NCBI GenBank assembly: GCA_028277195.1
Contig: JANQGS010000084.1
Coordinates: 1 to 16,253 of the forward strand
Source of the DNA: Candidatus Gastranaerophilales bacterium
GTDB taxonomy: Bacteria > Cyanobacteriota > Vampirovibrionia > Gastranaerophilales > UBA9971
Length of the DNA stretch: 16,253 nt
Direction: 5' to 3'
A program made the translations under genes and the position numbers. The notes under the pieces were generated by a model. That model did no database searches. It had not been told where the DNA came from and saw only the letters and a program-made list of their open reading frames with translations. Shown piece after piece: positions 7,637-13,683 of the stretch (position 1 is the first letter of the stretch; every line of letters starts with the position of its first letter).

Positions 7637-8233
7637 ATGAAAAATATTACAATACTGGATTATGGTGCGGGAAATTTAAAGAGCGTTACCAACATTTTTG
7701 AATTTTTAAACTGTAAATACACAGTAACCGACAAAAAACAGGACATTATAAACGCCCAAAAACTGATAATGCCGGGCCAGGGGCATTTTGGCCAATTTAT
7801 GGAGGCACTGGATAATAAAGGATTAACCCGTTGCCTGGTTGAAAAAATAAATTCAGGCACTCCTTTTCTCGGCATATGCCTGGGTATACAGGTTTTGTTT
7901 GAGGAAAGTGAGGAAGCGCCCGGGGTTAAGGGGCTCGGAATATTCCCCGGAAAATGTAAAAAATTTACCGAGGGTAAGGTTCCTCAAATCGGATGGAACA
8001 GACTACAAACTACAAAAAATAACTCAATTTTAACTAATGATTATGTTTATTTTGTTAACTCATACCATGTTGTGCCTGAGGACAGGGGTATAATATCGGC
8101 TTATGCTGATTATTACACTGATTTTACGGCGGCGGTAGAGCATGAAAATATTTTTGCCCTCCAGTTCCACCCGGAAAAAAGCGGGCAGGTAGGTTACGGA
8201 TTCTTAAGGAAGTGGCTGGAGAGGTTTGATTAA
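7637..8233 (+). CDS. hisH: Imidazole glycerol phosphate synthase, glutaminase subunit
   Basis: Class I glutamine amidotransferase of 198 aa that supplies ammonia to HisF in histidine synthesis. The triad is complete: nucleophile C81 in GICLGIQVLFE, H178 and E180 in LQFHPEKSG. The oxyanion-region motif PGQGHF (46-51) and the start ITILDYGAGNLKSV are typical of HisH. No other his gene is in the window: clpB lies 54 bp upstream and the next gene is convergent, so it is a stand-alone gene. HisF would have to be encoded elsewhere. A paralogue serving a surface-sugar amidotransfer pathway is the alternative, but the sequence looks like ordinary HisH. There is no ribosome site; see the overlapping promoter prediction. 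Confidence 0.93.
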   Translation: MKNITILDYGAGNLKSVTNIFEFLNCKYTVTDKKQDIINAQKLIMPGQGHFGQFMEALDNKGLTRCLVEKINSGTPFLGICLGIQVLFEESEEAPGVKGLGIFPGKCKKFTEGKVPQIGWNRLQTTKNNSILTNDYVYFVNSYHVVPEDRGIISAYADYYTDFTAAVEHENIFALQFHPEKSGQVGYGFLRKWLERFD

Positions 8234-8286
8234 AACCAAACCTGGACAAAATGCGACGCTATGATTTTTAGCCCGTCAAGCTCGCG

Positions 8287-10008
8287 TTAATTCCTGAAAA
8301 CCCTTAAACTCAGCGCCTCTATAAAATGCCCGTCCAAATGCGCATTGTCAAAAATAACAACCCCGGCAGCGCCCGCCTCTCTTGCCGCCGCTATCTGCTT
8401 TAAAAGGTTTTCAGGCGAACCTGACGTGAACGGCTCGAATAATCCCGGATATATAAGAACCCTCCCATTCGTAAATTGCGATATCTCGCTCACGGTCTTC
8501 TGAGCCCGCAACTCATCACTGCTCATTATCAGGGGAGTAAAAGCATCAACATACCTATTTTGAGACCAGTCCTGCCATTTTTGCAGTTTTGTCTCAAGCG
8601 TCTCCTCCATATCGGGGAATATTACGGCTGAAATGGTGATATTACGGCCCTTTACAGCCTGCCTTAACTGTGATACAAACTCGGTTACCTTGTTTTGCCT
8701 GTATTCTACCCATTTTGGCCACAATCGGTGGTTTTTACTTATGTGCAGCGGGTCTTTGCCGAAATTCCCCTTAAACTCATCTCGCGCATATTCTGAATAT
8801 CCCCAGGTGGAAGCAATATAACCCCTGGTATCAACTGAAAGGCTCTTGGGATAACGCACATAATCTATATTTAAGCCGTCTATCTTATACCTGGAAGTTA
8901 TTTCACTTATTAAAGAGAGCAAGAACTTCCTGACCCGATGGTTTGCCGGGTCGAGAAAATACCCGTTATGCTCGGAAATCGATGGCATTGGCACGTCCTC
9001 CAGCGCGTTTCTCCTCTGGACATTTGCCCAGTCAGGATAAGCAAAAAGCAAATGGCCGGGTGTTGCTCTAACGTTCTCATTGCCCGCATAAAACGCCTGA
9101 AACCACACGTGAATTTTCATTTCCCTTTTATGGGCCTCTTTTATCCAGTATTTAAGAGGGTCCCACCCATTAAACTCAGCCCTCTGTTTTGTAAGGCCGT
9201 ATTTTGCCATTGTTTTGCTCGGGAAAATAGTATAGCCCTGGTAATAAGTCTCCAGAAAAACATTGTTTATACCTGTTTTCCTGAGTTTTTCGAGCGTTTT
9301 TGCAATTTCTGAGCGGCTTTTCTCAACTGGCCTTAACCATACACCGTGGAACTCATTACTTACTGCCGGAATAGCGCAATAAAACGCCCTCTGCGAAAAC
9401 AAAAGCGACGAATTAAGGTCTTTCATCGCCTTTTTGTAATGTTTCCGGGAAAGGCGGTACTTTGCCATGTGGAATTTGTCCAAAGCCCGGTTGTAGTATT
9501 TCTGCGAGGAGGAATAACGATAGCCCGGCAGGTTTTTTTTATAGTACGTTATTGTTTTCTGAACCTCAGCCAGCTTGTGTTGGGCCTTGTACAGGTAACT
9601 CTCAGGCGTTATGCGGCTCTGTATCGTTCCCTGCCCGGGGTCGATTTTTACAAAAGCCCCCTCAATCAGGTTCTGGTTCATCCATTTTTTTGCGCGGCCA
9701 TGGCCGCTAATAACGTATCCATCGGGTGGTATATAGGAGTTTGCCCCGTTAAAGGCAAACACCCTGGAGCTTACAACCGTAGCCTCCCTGCCGTACTCGT
9801 TTGTGCCGGTATATTCACCGTATTCAGGAGTATATATAACAAGCTGGTCTGCGCCGCGAAACCCGGGGAAGTGCTCTCCCTTAATGTTTTTTTCGGGCGC
9901 GGGGTTTATGGCGCTTATACTGTAAGTAGAAATCCTCGTGAATTTTTCATTTTCAGCGAGGACTCCGCAATTTGCCAGTAAAAGAAAAAGTATTATGAGC
10001 TTTTTCAT
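8287..10008 (-). CDS. Secreted GHL10-type (UPF0748/YddW-like) glycoside hydrolase
   Basis: A 573-aa exported protein. Residues 1-19 are a signal peptide (MKK, hydrophobic core, cleavage expected after GVLA); the LANC there is a poor lipobox, so secretion rather than lipidation is likelier. Residues about 22-125 form a domain with YTPEYGEYTGTNEYG and IPPDGYVISGHG, resembling the N-terminal part of phosphodiester-glycosidase-type proteins. Residues 130-210 are helical and rich in Tyr and Lys. Residues 217-573 are the TIM-barrel GHL10 domain: GVWLRP (222-227), HVWFQAF, FLDPANH and GLNIDYVRYP with D382 a likely active-site acid. The substrate is unknown; related proteins are suspected to cut glycans, perhaps peptidoglycan. 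Its ATG follows the TAA of the PpiC gene with no gap and has no ribosome site of its own, so it is probably translationally coupled. Confidence 0.86.
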   Translation of the reverse strand: MKKLIILFLLLANCGVLAENEKFTRISTYSISAINPAPEKNIKGEHFPGFRGADQLVIYTPEYGEYTGTNEYGREATVVSSRVFAFNGANSYIPPDGYVISGHGRAKKWMNQNLIEGAFVKIDPGQGTIQSRITPESYLYKAQHKLAEVQKTITYYKKNLPGYRYSSSQKYYNRALDKFHMAKYRLSRKHYKKAMKDLNSSLLFSQRAFYCAIPAVSNEFHGVWLRPVEKSRSEIAKTLEKLRKTGINNVFLETYYQGYTIFPSKTMAKYGLTKQRAEFNGWDPLKYWIKEAHKREMKIHVWFQAFYAGNENVRATPGHLLFAYPDWANVQRRNALEDVPMPSISEHNGYFLDPANHRVRKFLLSLISEITSRYKIDGLNIDYVRYPKSLSVDTRGYIASTWGYSEYARDEFKGNFGKDPLHISKNHRLWPKWVEYRQNKVTEFVSQLRQAVKGRNITISAVIFPDMEETLETKLQKWQDWSQNRYVDAFTPLIMSSDELRAQKTVSEISQFTNGRVLIYPGLFEPFTSGSPENLLKQIAAAREAGAAGVVIFDNAHLDGHFIEALSLRVFRN

Positions 10009-11181
10009 TTAAGTTTTTTCGTTTTCTTGTTCTTTTTCCTTTAATTCTTCATCAGGATTGCCTTTTCCGGGTTTTTTATCCTGCCGGGCTTTGGTAAAAT
10101 CCTGAATTTCTTTTTGTATATTATCGGGATTATATTCCTGTTCAAGATAAACGATATTGGCTGACTGTCTTGAAGTTTCGAGTAATGTGTCAAAGGCTTC
10201 CTTTTTTTTCTTATTATCAAGGTGCATTCTTATCTGGCCCGATACTTCCTCAAAAGGCTTAACCCCGGCTTCTTTCCTGTCTGTTACCTTAATTATATGG
10301 TACCCGAAGCCGGTTTTTACCAGGTCACTTATTTCTCCGGGTTTTATAGCGAATGCTGCCTTTGAAAATTCCTCTACCATTACGTTTTCCCTGGGGAAAA
10401 ATCCTAAATCACCGCCTTTTTTTGCATTAGAAGTATCATCGGAATATTCCGCCGCAAGTTCAGCGAATTTTTCCGGGTTTTTCTCAGCTTTTTTCCTTAC
10501 TTCCAGGGCTTTTTTCCTGGCTTCGTTCATTTTTTCCCGAACCTTTTTATTAAGCTCTTTTTCCCCTATATCAGGATTGTCACTTTTTACCATATCCCCT
10601 ATATCGCTCTCCGAGGCGCTGATAAGGATATGGGAAGCCCTTACCTCGTCTTCGTGCTCAAAATGTTTTTCCTTGTTCTCCTCATAGAATTCCTTTATCT
10701 TTTCATCACTTATTTTTTCATCTCCAATAATGTTTTCTATGAGTTTTTGTACTAACAGCCTGAACCTGGTCTCTTTTTTGAACGTGCCCTCATCAAGTTT
10801 ATTCATGGCAAGGACTGAGTCAAACCTCTCCCGGCCTCCCATTTTTTCTACCATGTCATTTATTTCCGAGGTAATTTCTTCATCTGTGACTTTTATTTTT
10901 CTCTTGTCTGCCTCTGCCTTGATTAATTCCCGGACAATCAGGTCATTAACGGCACTGCTTTTATTTATCAGTTTAATAAAATTATACTTGGAGCTTTCTA
11001 AATCAATCTCTTTCCCGCCTGTAAACCTCTTAATGCCCTTGTCAAAGGTTTCATCGTACATATTTTGTGTAATTATACGTCCGTTGACCTTTAGGATGGG
11101 TTTGCTGTTATCGACTTTTTGCAGGCATCCGCCCACAAAAACAAGACTTGCGGCCAAAAGTCCCAGTGTGAGTTTTTTCAT
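10009..11181 (-). CDS. PpiC/parvulin-type peptidyl-prolyl isomerase lipoprotein (SurA/PrsA-like)
   Basis: A 390-aa extracytoplasmic foldase. The signal ends in a lipobox VGGC, so C19 would be lipidated. Residues about 27-150 form a SurA/PrsA-like N-terminal helical chaperone domain (ILKVNGRIIT, then helices). Residues about 180-302 are a parvulin domain: ASHILI (H184), GDLGFFPREN, FSKAAFAIKPGEISDLVKT, GYHIIKV (H295). The domain carries an extra charged loop at about 190-220, making it longer than the usual about 92-residue core. The last 45 residues are highly charged and probably disordered. The start is ATG 11181 behind a strong GGAGG 4 nt away. It leads a two-gene operon with the GHL10 hydrolase, under a good promoter at 11226-11254. 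A role in folding outer-membrane or secreted proteins, perhaps including its partner, is inferred. Confidence 0.92.
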   Translation of the reverse strand: MKKLTLGLLAASLVFVGGCLQKVDNSKPILKVNGRIITQNMYDETFDKGIKRFTGGKEIDLESSKYNFIKLINKSSAVNDLIVRELIKAEADKRKIKVTDEEITSEINDMVEKMGGRERFDSVLAMNKLDEGTFKKETRFRLLVQKLIENIIGDEKISDEKIKEFYEENKEKHFEHEDEVRASHILISASESDIGDMVKSDNPDIGEKELNKKVREKMNEARKKALEVRKKAEKNPEKFAELAAEYSDDTSNAKKGGDLGFFPRENVMVEEFSKAAFAIKPGEISDLVKTGFGYHIIKVTDRKEAGVKPFEEVSGQIRMHLDNKKKKEAFDTLLETSRQSANIVYLEQEYNPDNIQKEIQDFTKARQDKKPGKGNPDEELKEKEQENEKT

Positions 11182-11225
11182 ATTTCCTCCCTTTTAAATT
11201 AATGCAATATTTCAATAATAAAAGT

Positions 11226-11254
11226 ATTATACTATCAAGGAACATTAATAACAA
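11226..11254 (-). promoter_or_regulatory. Sigma-70-type promoter of the PpiC-GHL10 operon
   Basis: On the minus strand TTGTTA (-35, 4 of 6) is separated by 17 nt from a perfect TATAAT (-10, at 11231-11226). The start would be near 11219, giving a leader of about 38 nt that ends with the GGAGG site. The promoter lies downstream of the infC stop, so the foldase operon can be expressed independently of infC. Confidence 0.6.
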
Positions 11255-11265
11255 ATTGCGGTTTG

Positions 11266-11802
11266 CTAAGTTCCCGGCGCAAGTATCATAATGGCGTTTT
11301 TGCCTTCCATGGAGGCTCTTTTCTCCATTATAAAGTTTTCGCCTTCCATATCCTGCTCAAGCCTGTTAATAAGGTCAAACGCCAGTTTTGTATGCTGGAT
11401 TTCCCGTCCTCTCAGCATAACAACTATTTTTACCTTATTGCCGGAGTTAAGGAATTTTTTAATGCTTTTAAGTTTTACCTGGTAATCGTGCACGTCAATT
11501 TTATATCGCATTTTTATTTCTTTTACATCAGGGGTATGCTGTTTTTTCTTTGCGTCTTTTGCCCTTTTATCTGTTTCGAACTTGTATTTGCCGTAATCAA
11601 GAATTTTCGCAACAGGCGGGTCCTGGTCCGGGCTGACAAGCACCAGGTCAAGGTCTTTACTATAAGCCATTTCTAACGCTTCCGGGGTTTTAACTACTCC
11701 CTGGTTTTTCCCCTCATCGTCAATAAGACGAACCTCCCTTGCTCTTATTCTTTCGTTCATTATGGGCACTGCTCTGTTGCCCGAAAATTTTGCGTTACTA
11801 AT
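11266..11802 (-). CDS. infC: Translation initiation factor IF-3, ATT start codon
   Basis: Binds the 30S subunit and proofreads start-codon pairing. From the start chosen here it is 178 aa, close to E. coli (180). The N-domain shows MNERIRAREVRLIDDEG, LDLVLVSPDQDPPVAKILDYGKYKFE and a Lys-rich linker; the C-domain shows VKEIKMRYKIDVHDYQVK, KVKIVVMLRGREIQHTKLA and a final IMILAPGT. The start is ATT at 11802: AGGAG lies 7 nt upstream, and the frame is open through 11 codons (I/M-SNAKFSGNRAV) to the GTG at 11769 and the ATG at 11760, neither of which has a ribosome site. ATT is the known auto-regulated infC start in E. coli, where IF-3 represses its own non-canonical start. The usual rpmI-rplT partners do not follow; thrS does not precede. 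Confidence 0.93.
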   Translation of the reverse strand: MSNAKFSGNRAVPIMNERIRAREVRLIDDEGKNQGVVKTPEALEMAYSKDLDLVLVSPDQDPPVAKILDYGKYKFETDKRAKDAKKKQHTPDVKEIKMRYKIDVHDYQVKLKSIKKFLNSGNKVKIVVMLRGREIQHTKLAFDLINRLEQDMEGENFIMEKRASMEGKNAIMILAPGT

Positions 11803-11809
11803 GGCTGTT

Positions 11810-11814
11810 CTCCT
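11810..11814 (-). promoter_or_regulatory. Ribosome binding site that fixes the ATT start of infC
   Basis: AGGAG on the minus strand ends 7 nt before the ATT codon. No comparable site precedes the in-frame GTG or ATG further in, so this site decides the start. Confidence 0.75.
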
Positions 11815-11843
11815 ATGTTAATTGATACTGTTTATATTAGAAT

Positions 11844-11882
11844 GAGCTTTTAAAAAAGAGAGAAAGAAAGCTCCTTTTTTAA
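11844..11882 (-). promoter_or_regulatory. Overlapping alternative hairpins in the infC leader
   Basis: Between tRNA-Leu and infC, minus-strand RNA holds two interleaved inverted repeats: TTAAAAAAG (11882-11874) with CTTTTTTAA (11858-11850), and GAGCTTT (11873-11867) with AAAGCTC (11850-11844). They share the base at 11850 and their arms interlock, so they cannot coexist as simple hairpins. This could be a leader switch, a tRNA-processing or termination signal, or chance in AT-rich DNA. A TAATAT -10-like box lies at 11839-11834 without a good -35. Confidence 0.35.
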
Positions 11883-11902
11883 CGCTCCCGCTTTGCGAGA
11901 TA

Positions 11903-11985
11903 TGCCGAAGGCGGGACTCGAACCCACACAGGCTAAGCCCACATGACCCTGAACCATGCGTGTCTACCAATTTCACCACTTCGGC
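11903..11985 (-). tRNA. tRNA-Leu (anticodon CAG)
   Basis: An 83-nt class II tRNA. Acceptor arms GCCGAAG and CTTCGGC pair perfectly with A as discriminator; the D-arm carries GGTAGACAC; the anticodon stem CATGG/TCATG encloses the loop TTCAGGG with CAG at 11951-11949; a long variable arm (GGGCTTAGCC-type stem) follows, and the T-stem GTGGG/CCCGC holds TTCGAGT. The long variable arm and CAG identify leucine (CUG codons). CCA is not encoded: TAT follows the discriminator, so CCA must be added by the nucleotidyltransferase. It lies directly upstream of infC on the same strand and downstream of a cruciform-forming repeat. Confidence 0.96.
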
Positions 11986-12000
11986 GGGGTTTCAAAATGT

Positions 12001-12091
12001 AAGAAAAAGTTTTTGTATCTGTCATTCTGAACCTGATTCAGAATCTCATTGAGATTCCGGGGCACGCCCGGAATGACAAAAACTTTTTCTT
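12001..12091. repeat. 91-bp imperfect inverted repeat able to form a three-armed cruciform
   Basis: Outer arms AAGAAAAAGTTTTTG (12001-12015) and CAAAAACTTTTTCTT (12077-12091) are exact complements. TCATTC and GAATGA continue the stem (12022-12027, 12071-12076), with a 6-nt TATCTG bulge on the left. Inside are three consecutive hairpins: CTGAA/TTCAG, GAATCTC/GAGATTC and CCGGG/CCCGG. The inner wording (TCATTCTGAA..., CCGGG...CCCGGAATGACA) resembles families of short dispersed palindromic elements known from many bacterial genomes. It sits 18 bp past the stop of the PreA-like gene and 15 bp before the tRNA. On the minus strand the left arm ends in a short T-run followed by CTT, so it could also stop transcription. 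Confidence 0.8.
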
Positions 12092-12109
12092 TCTCTTTAT
12101 AAATTTACA

Positions 12110-13234
12110 CTAAGTTCCCCTAAATGTAAATAATTCAGTCATTTCTATACATCTTACCGGGCAAACACATCCGCATAATCCGCAACCTGTACATTTTTCA
12201 CTGTTAATCCTTATATCTTCCTCAATAGCCTGATAACCCGCATCCCTGCAGGATATATAACACTTTTTGCAGTTTATGCAGGATTTCCGGTCTATTTTTG
12301 CTTTTAGTTTAACGGTTTTGTCCAGCTCAGAAAAAGACGTTATGTATTTAAGCGAAGCTCCCCGGACCCCGTCAATAGACTTTTCACCCAGATAATCCGC
12401 CAGTCCTGATTTTAATTTATCTATAACTTTATAACCGTTAAACATAACCTCAGTACATACCTGCACGGAAGAAGCCCCGAGCAGTAAAAATTCAACAGCA
12501 TCCTGCCAGTTGGATACCCCCCCGGAAGCTGAAACCGGGCATTTAACCTTAGAAACTATTTCTGAAACGGCTTTTAGGGCAACCGGTTTTATCATGTTGC
12601 CTGATAGACCTCCATAAACCGGAAGTTCAGGCTTTCCCGTACTGATATCAAGACCCGCAAAACCCTTTACAGTATTGGTTGCGGTTATGCAGTCAGCTCC
12701 GTTTTTAACGCACAGCCCGGCAAGATGGATTATGCTGGTTATATTTGGAGACAGTTTAACCCATACAGGAATTTTAGAGACCTCTTTAACGGCCCGGGTA
12801 ATAGAAGCGGCAGCTTCTGGTATATCAGAGCAGGTATTGCCCATGCTTTTTTCCGGCAGGCCGTGTGGGCAGCTAAAATTTAATTCAAGCGCGTTGCTTC
12901 CTGCCTCCTGCATCATTACAGCGAGTTCCTGCCATGCTTTTGTATTGTTTGCTTCAGCTGAAATGCTTGCTATAATGGTTTTATCAGGATATTTTTCTTT
13001 AAGTGCATTTATTTCCCGTGCCCATTGTTCAGCAGGCAGGGCGCTTATCAGCTCAATGTTTTTTAAGCCGTTTTTCAGCCTGTAAATTCTCGGGCTAACG
13101 TCAACCATTTCCTTATGGTTAAGGCATATGGTTTTTGTGACAGCACTATTCCACCCGGTGCTGAATGCCCTTGAAATCATTTCAGCAGTTCTGGTTGGCG
13201 GGCCGGAGCCCAGTATAAAAGGGTCTTTGTTCAT
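12110..13234 (-). CDS. PreA-like dihydropyrimidine dehydrogenase/dihydroorotate dehydrogenase-family protein with two 4Fe-4S clusters
   Basis: A 374-aa flavoprotein. Residues 1-305 are an FMN-binding TIM barrel beginning PFILGSGPPTRTAEMISRAF, as in PreA/DPD. The active-site loop reads LNFSCPHGLPEKSMGNTC; C135 aligns with the catalytic cysteine of dihydropyrimidine dehydrogenase. Residues 315-363 are a bacterial 2x4Fe-4S ferredoxin domain (C319, C322, C325, C329; C348, C351, C354, C358). Family members reduce uracil or thymine, or act on dihydroorotate. The substrate here is not fixed, and no PreT NAD(P)H-oxidising partner is adjacent, so the electron donor may be a ferredoxin or another protein. 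ATG 13234 follows a double stop (TAATAA) of the TM1266-family gene with a 3-bp gap, so co-translation is likely. Cysteine clusters suit anaerobic life. Confidence 0.87.
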   Translation of the reverse strand: MNKDPFILGSGPPTRTAEMISRAFSTGWNSAVTKTICLNHKEMVDVSPRIYRLKNGLKNIELISALPAEQWAREINALKEKYPDKTIIASISAEANNTKAWQELAVMMQEAGSNALELNFSCPHGLPEKSMGNTCSDIPEAAASITRAVKEVSKIPVWVKLSPNITSIIHLAGLCVKNGADCITATNTVKGFAGLDISTGKPELPVYGGLSGNMIKPVALKAVSEIVSKVKCPVSASGGVSNWQDAVEFLLLGASSVQVCTEVMFNGYKVIDKLKSGLADYLGEKSIDGVRGASLKYITSFSELDKTVKLKAKIDRKSCINCKKCYISCRDAGYQAIEEDIRINSEKCTGCGLCGCVCPVRCIEMTELFTFRGT

Positions 13235-13237
13235 TTA

Positions 13238-13495
13238 TTAGAGCTCAAACACCATTTTTTGAACTTCCGCACCGTCAATAGCTTTTAATTCAGCTTCCAA
13301 TGCTTTTATTTCAGCTTCTTCACCTATTACATCAAGCAAAATCACGCCATCCGGTGAACATACGTTATCAGAAGCCGTATGAATACCTATTCTTGTTTTA
13401 ATGCTGCAACCGTATTTTGACAGGATAGCCTGGAACTCGGTTGAGGTAAGGGTTCTTTTTCTTAGTAATACTCCTATAATTGTGGTTTTTGTCAT
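13238..13495 (-). CDS. TM1266-family small ferredoxin-fold protein (putative iron-only hydrogenase system regulator)
   Basis: An 85-aa protein with the beta-alpha-beta pattern of the TM1266 family: KTTIIGVLLRKR, a helix TEFQAILSKYG, strand IKTRIGIH, strand GVILLDVIGEE, helix IKALEAELKAI and a final AEVQKMVFEL strand. Family members are small ACT/NikR-C-like dimers often found beside [FeFe]-hydrogenase maturation genes, which is the source of the name; function is not established. There is no DNA-binding domain, so a ligand- or partner-binding role is likelier than direct repression. ATG 13495 has a strong AGGAGG 7 nt upstream and an extended -10 promoter just before it. It leads the operon with the PreA-like gene. 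No hydrogenase gene is in this window. Confidence 0.78.
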   Translation of the reverse strand: MTKTTIIGVLLRKRTLTSTEFQAILSKYGCSIKTRIGIHTASDNVCSPDGVILLDVIGEEAEIKALEAELKAIDGAEVQKMVFEL

Positions 13496-13520
13496 TTTTA
13501 CTCCTCCTTTTTAATAAAAA

Positions 13521-13529
13521 ATTATATCA
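13521..13529 (-). promoter_or_regulatory. Extended -10 promoter of the TM1266/PreA operon
   Basis: The minus strand reads TGATATAAT, a perfect TGnTATAAT extended -10. The start would lie near 13514, leaving a leader of about 19 nt with AGGAGG at 13508-13503. A partial -35 (AAGACA) occurs at 19-nt spacing inside the hairpin upstream. Confidence 0.6.
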
Positions 13530-13538
13530 AAAACAACA

Positions 13539-13570
13539 AAAATGCTGTCTTGTTTTTAAGGCAGCATTTT
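13539..13570 (-). terminator. Hairpin with T-rich tail between the phage-like cassette and the TM1266 operon
   Basis: AAAATGCTGCCTT, loop AAAAAC, AAGACAGCATTTT on the minus strand makes a 13-bp stem with one G-U pair, followed by TGTTGTTTTTG. It probably serves as a back-up terminator, insulating the downstream promoter at 13521-13529. On the plus strand the tail is a short TTTT, so weak bidirectional action is possible. Confidence 0.6.
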
Positions 13571-13630
13571 ATACTATAGACCTGGGATTAATATACAGAG
13601 TCCGAACTTTCTTGATTCAAAATGTAGCAT

Positions 13631-13658
13631 AAAAAAACCCGGCTGGCAACCAGCCGAG
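13631..13658 (-). terminator. Strong intrinsic terminator of the phage-like cassette
   Basis: The minus strand reads CTCGGCTGG, loop TTG, CCAGCCGGG, then seven T. The 9-bp GC-rich stem (one T-G pair) with a U-tract is a classic Rho-independent terminator, 26 bp past the stop of the M15 peptidase gene. Confidence 0.88.
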
Positions 13659-13683
13659 TCCTTACAGGGCACATAGTGAGGCT

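Noticed and set aside
8234..8286. Shared terminator between hisH and the convergent hydrolase gene
   Set aside because: Only a bulged 4+3 bp stem (GACG/CGTC, CTA/TAG) was found, without a clear T-tract on either strand.
9346..9981. Long plus-strand open frame of 211 codons opposite the hydrolase gene
   Set aside because: It lies antisense to a gene with clear domains and signal peptide, its translation has no recognisable motif and no ribosome site; a shadow of codon bias.
11903..11985. tRNA-Leu 3' end as attachment site for the phage-like cassette
   Set aside because: Two intact host-like genes and two regulatory hairpins lie between the tRNA and the cassette, and no repeat of the tRNA 3' end is seen near 13600 or elsewhere in the window.
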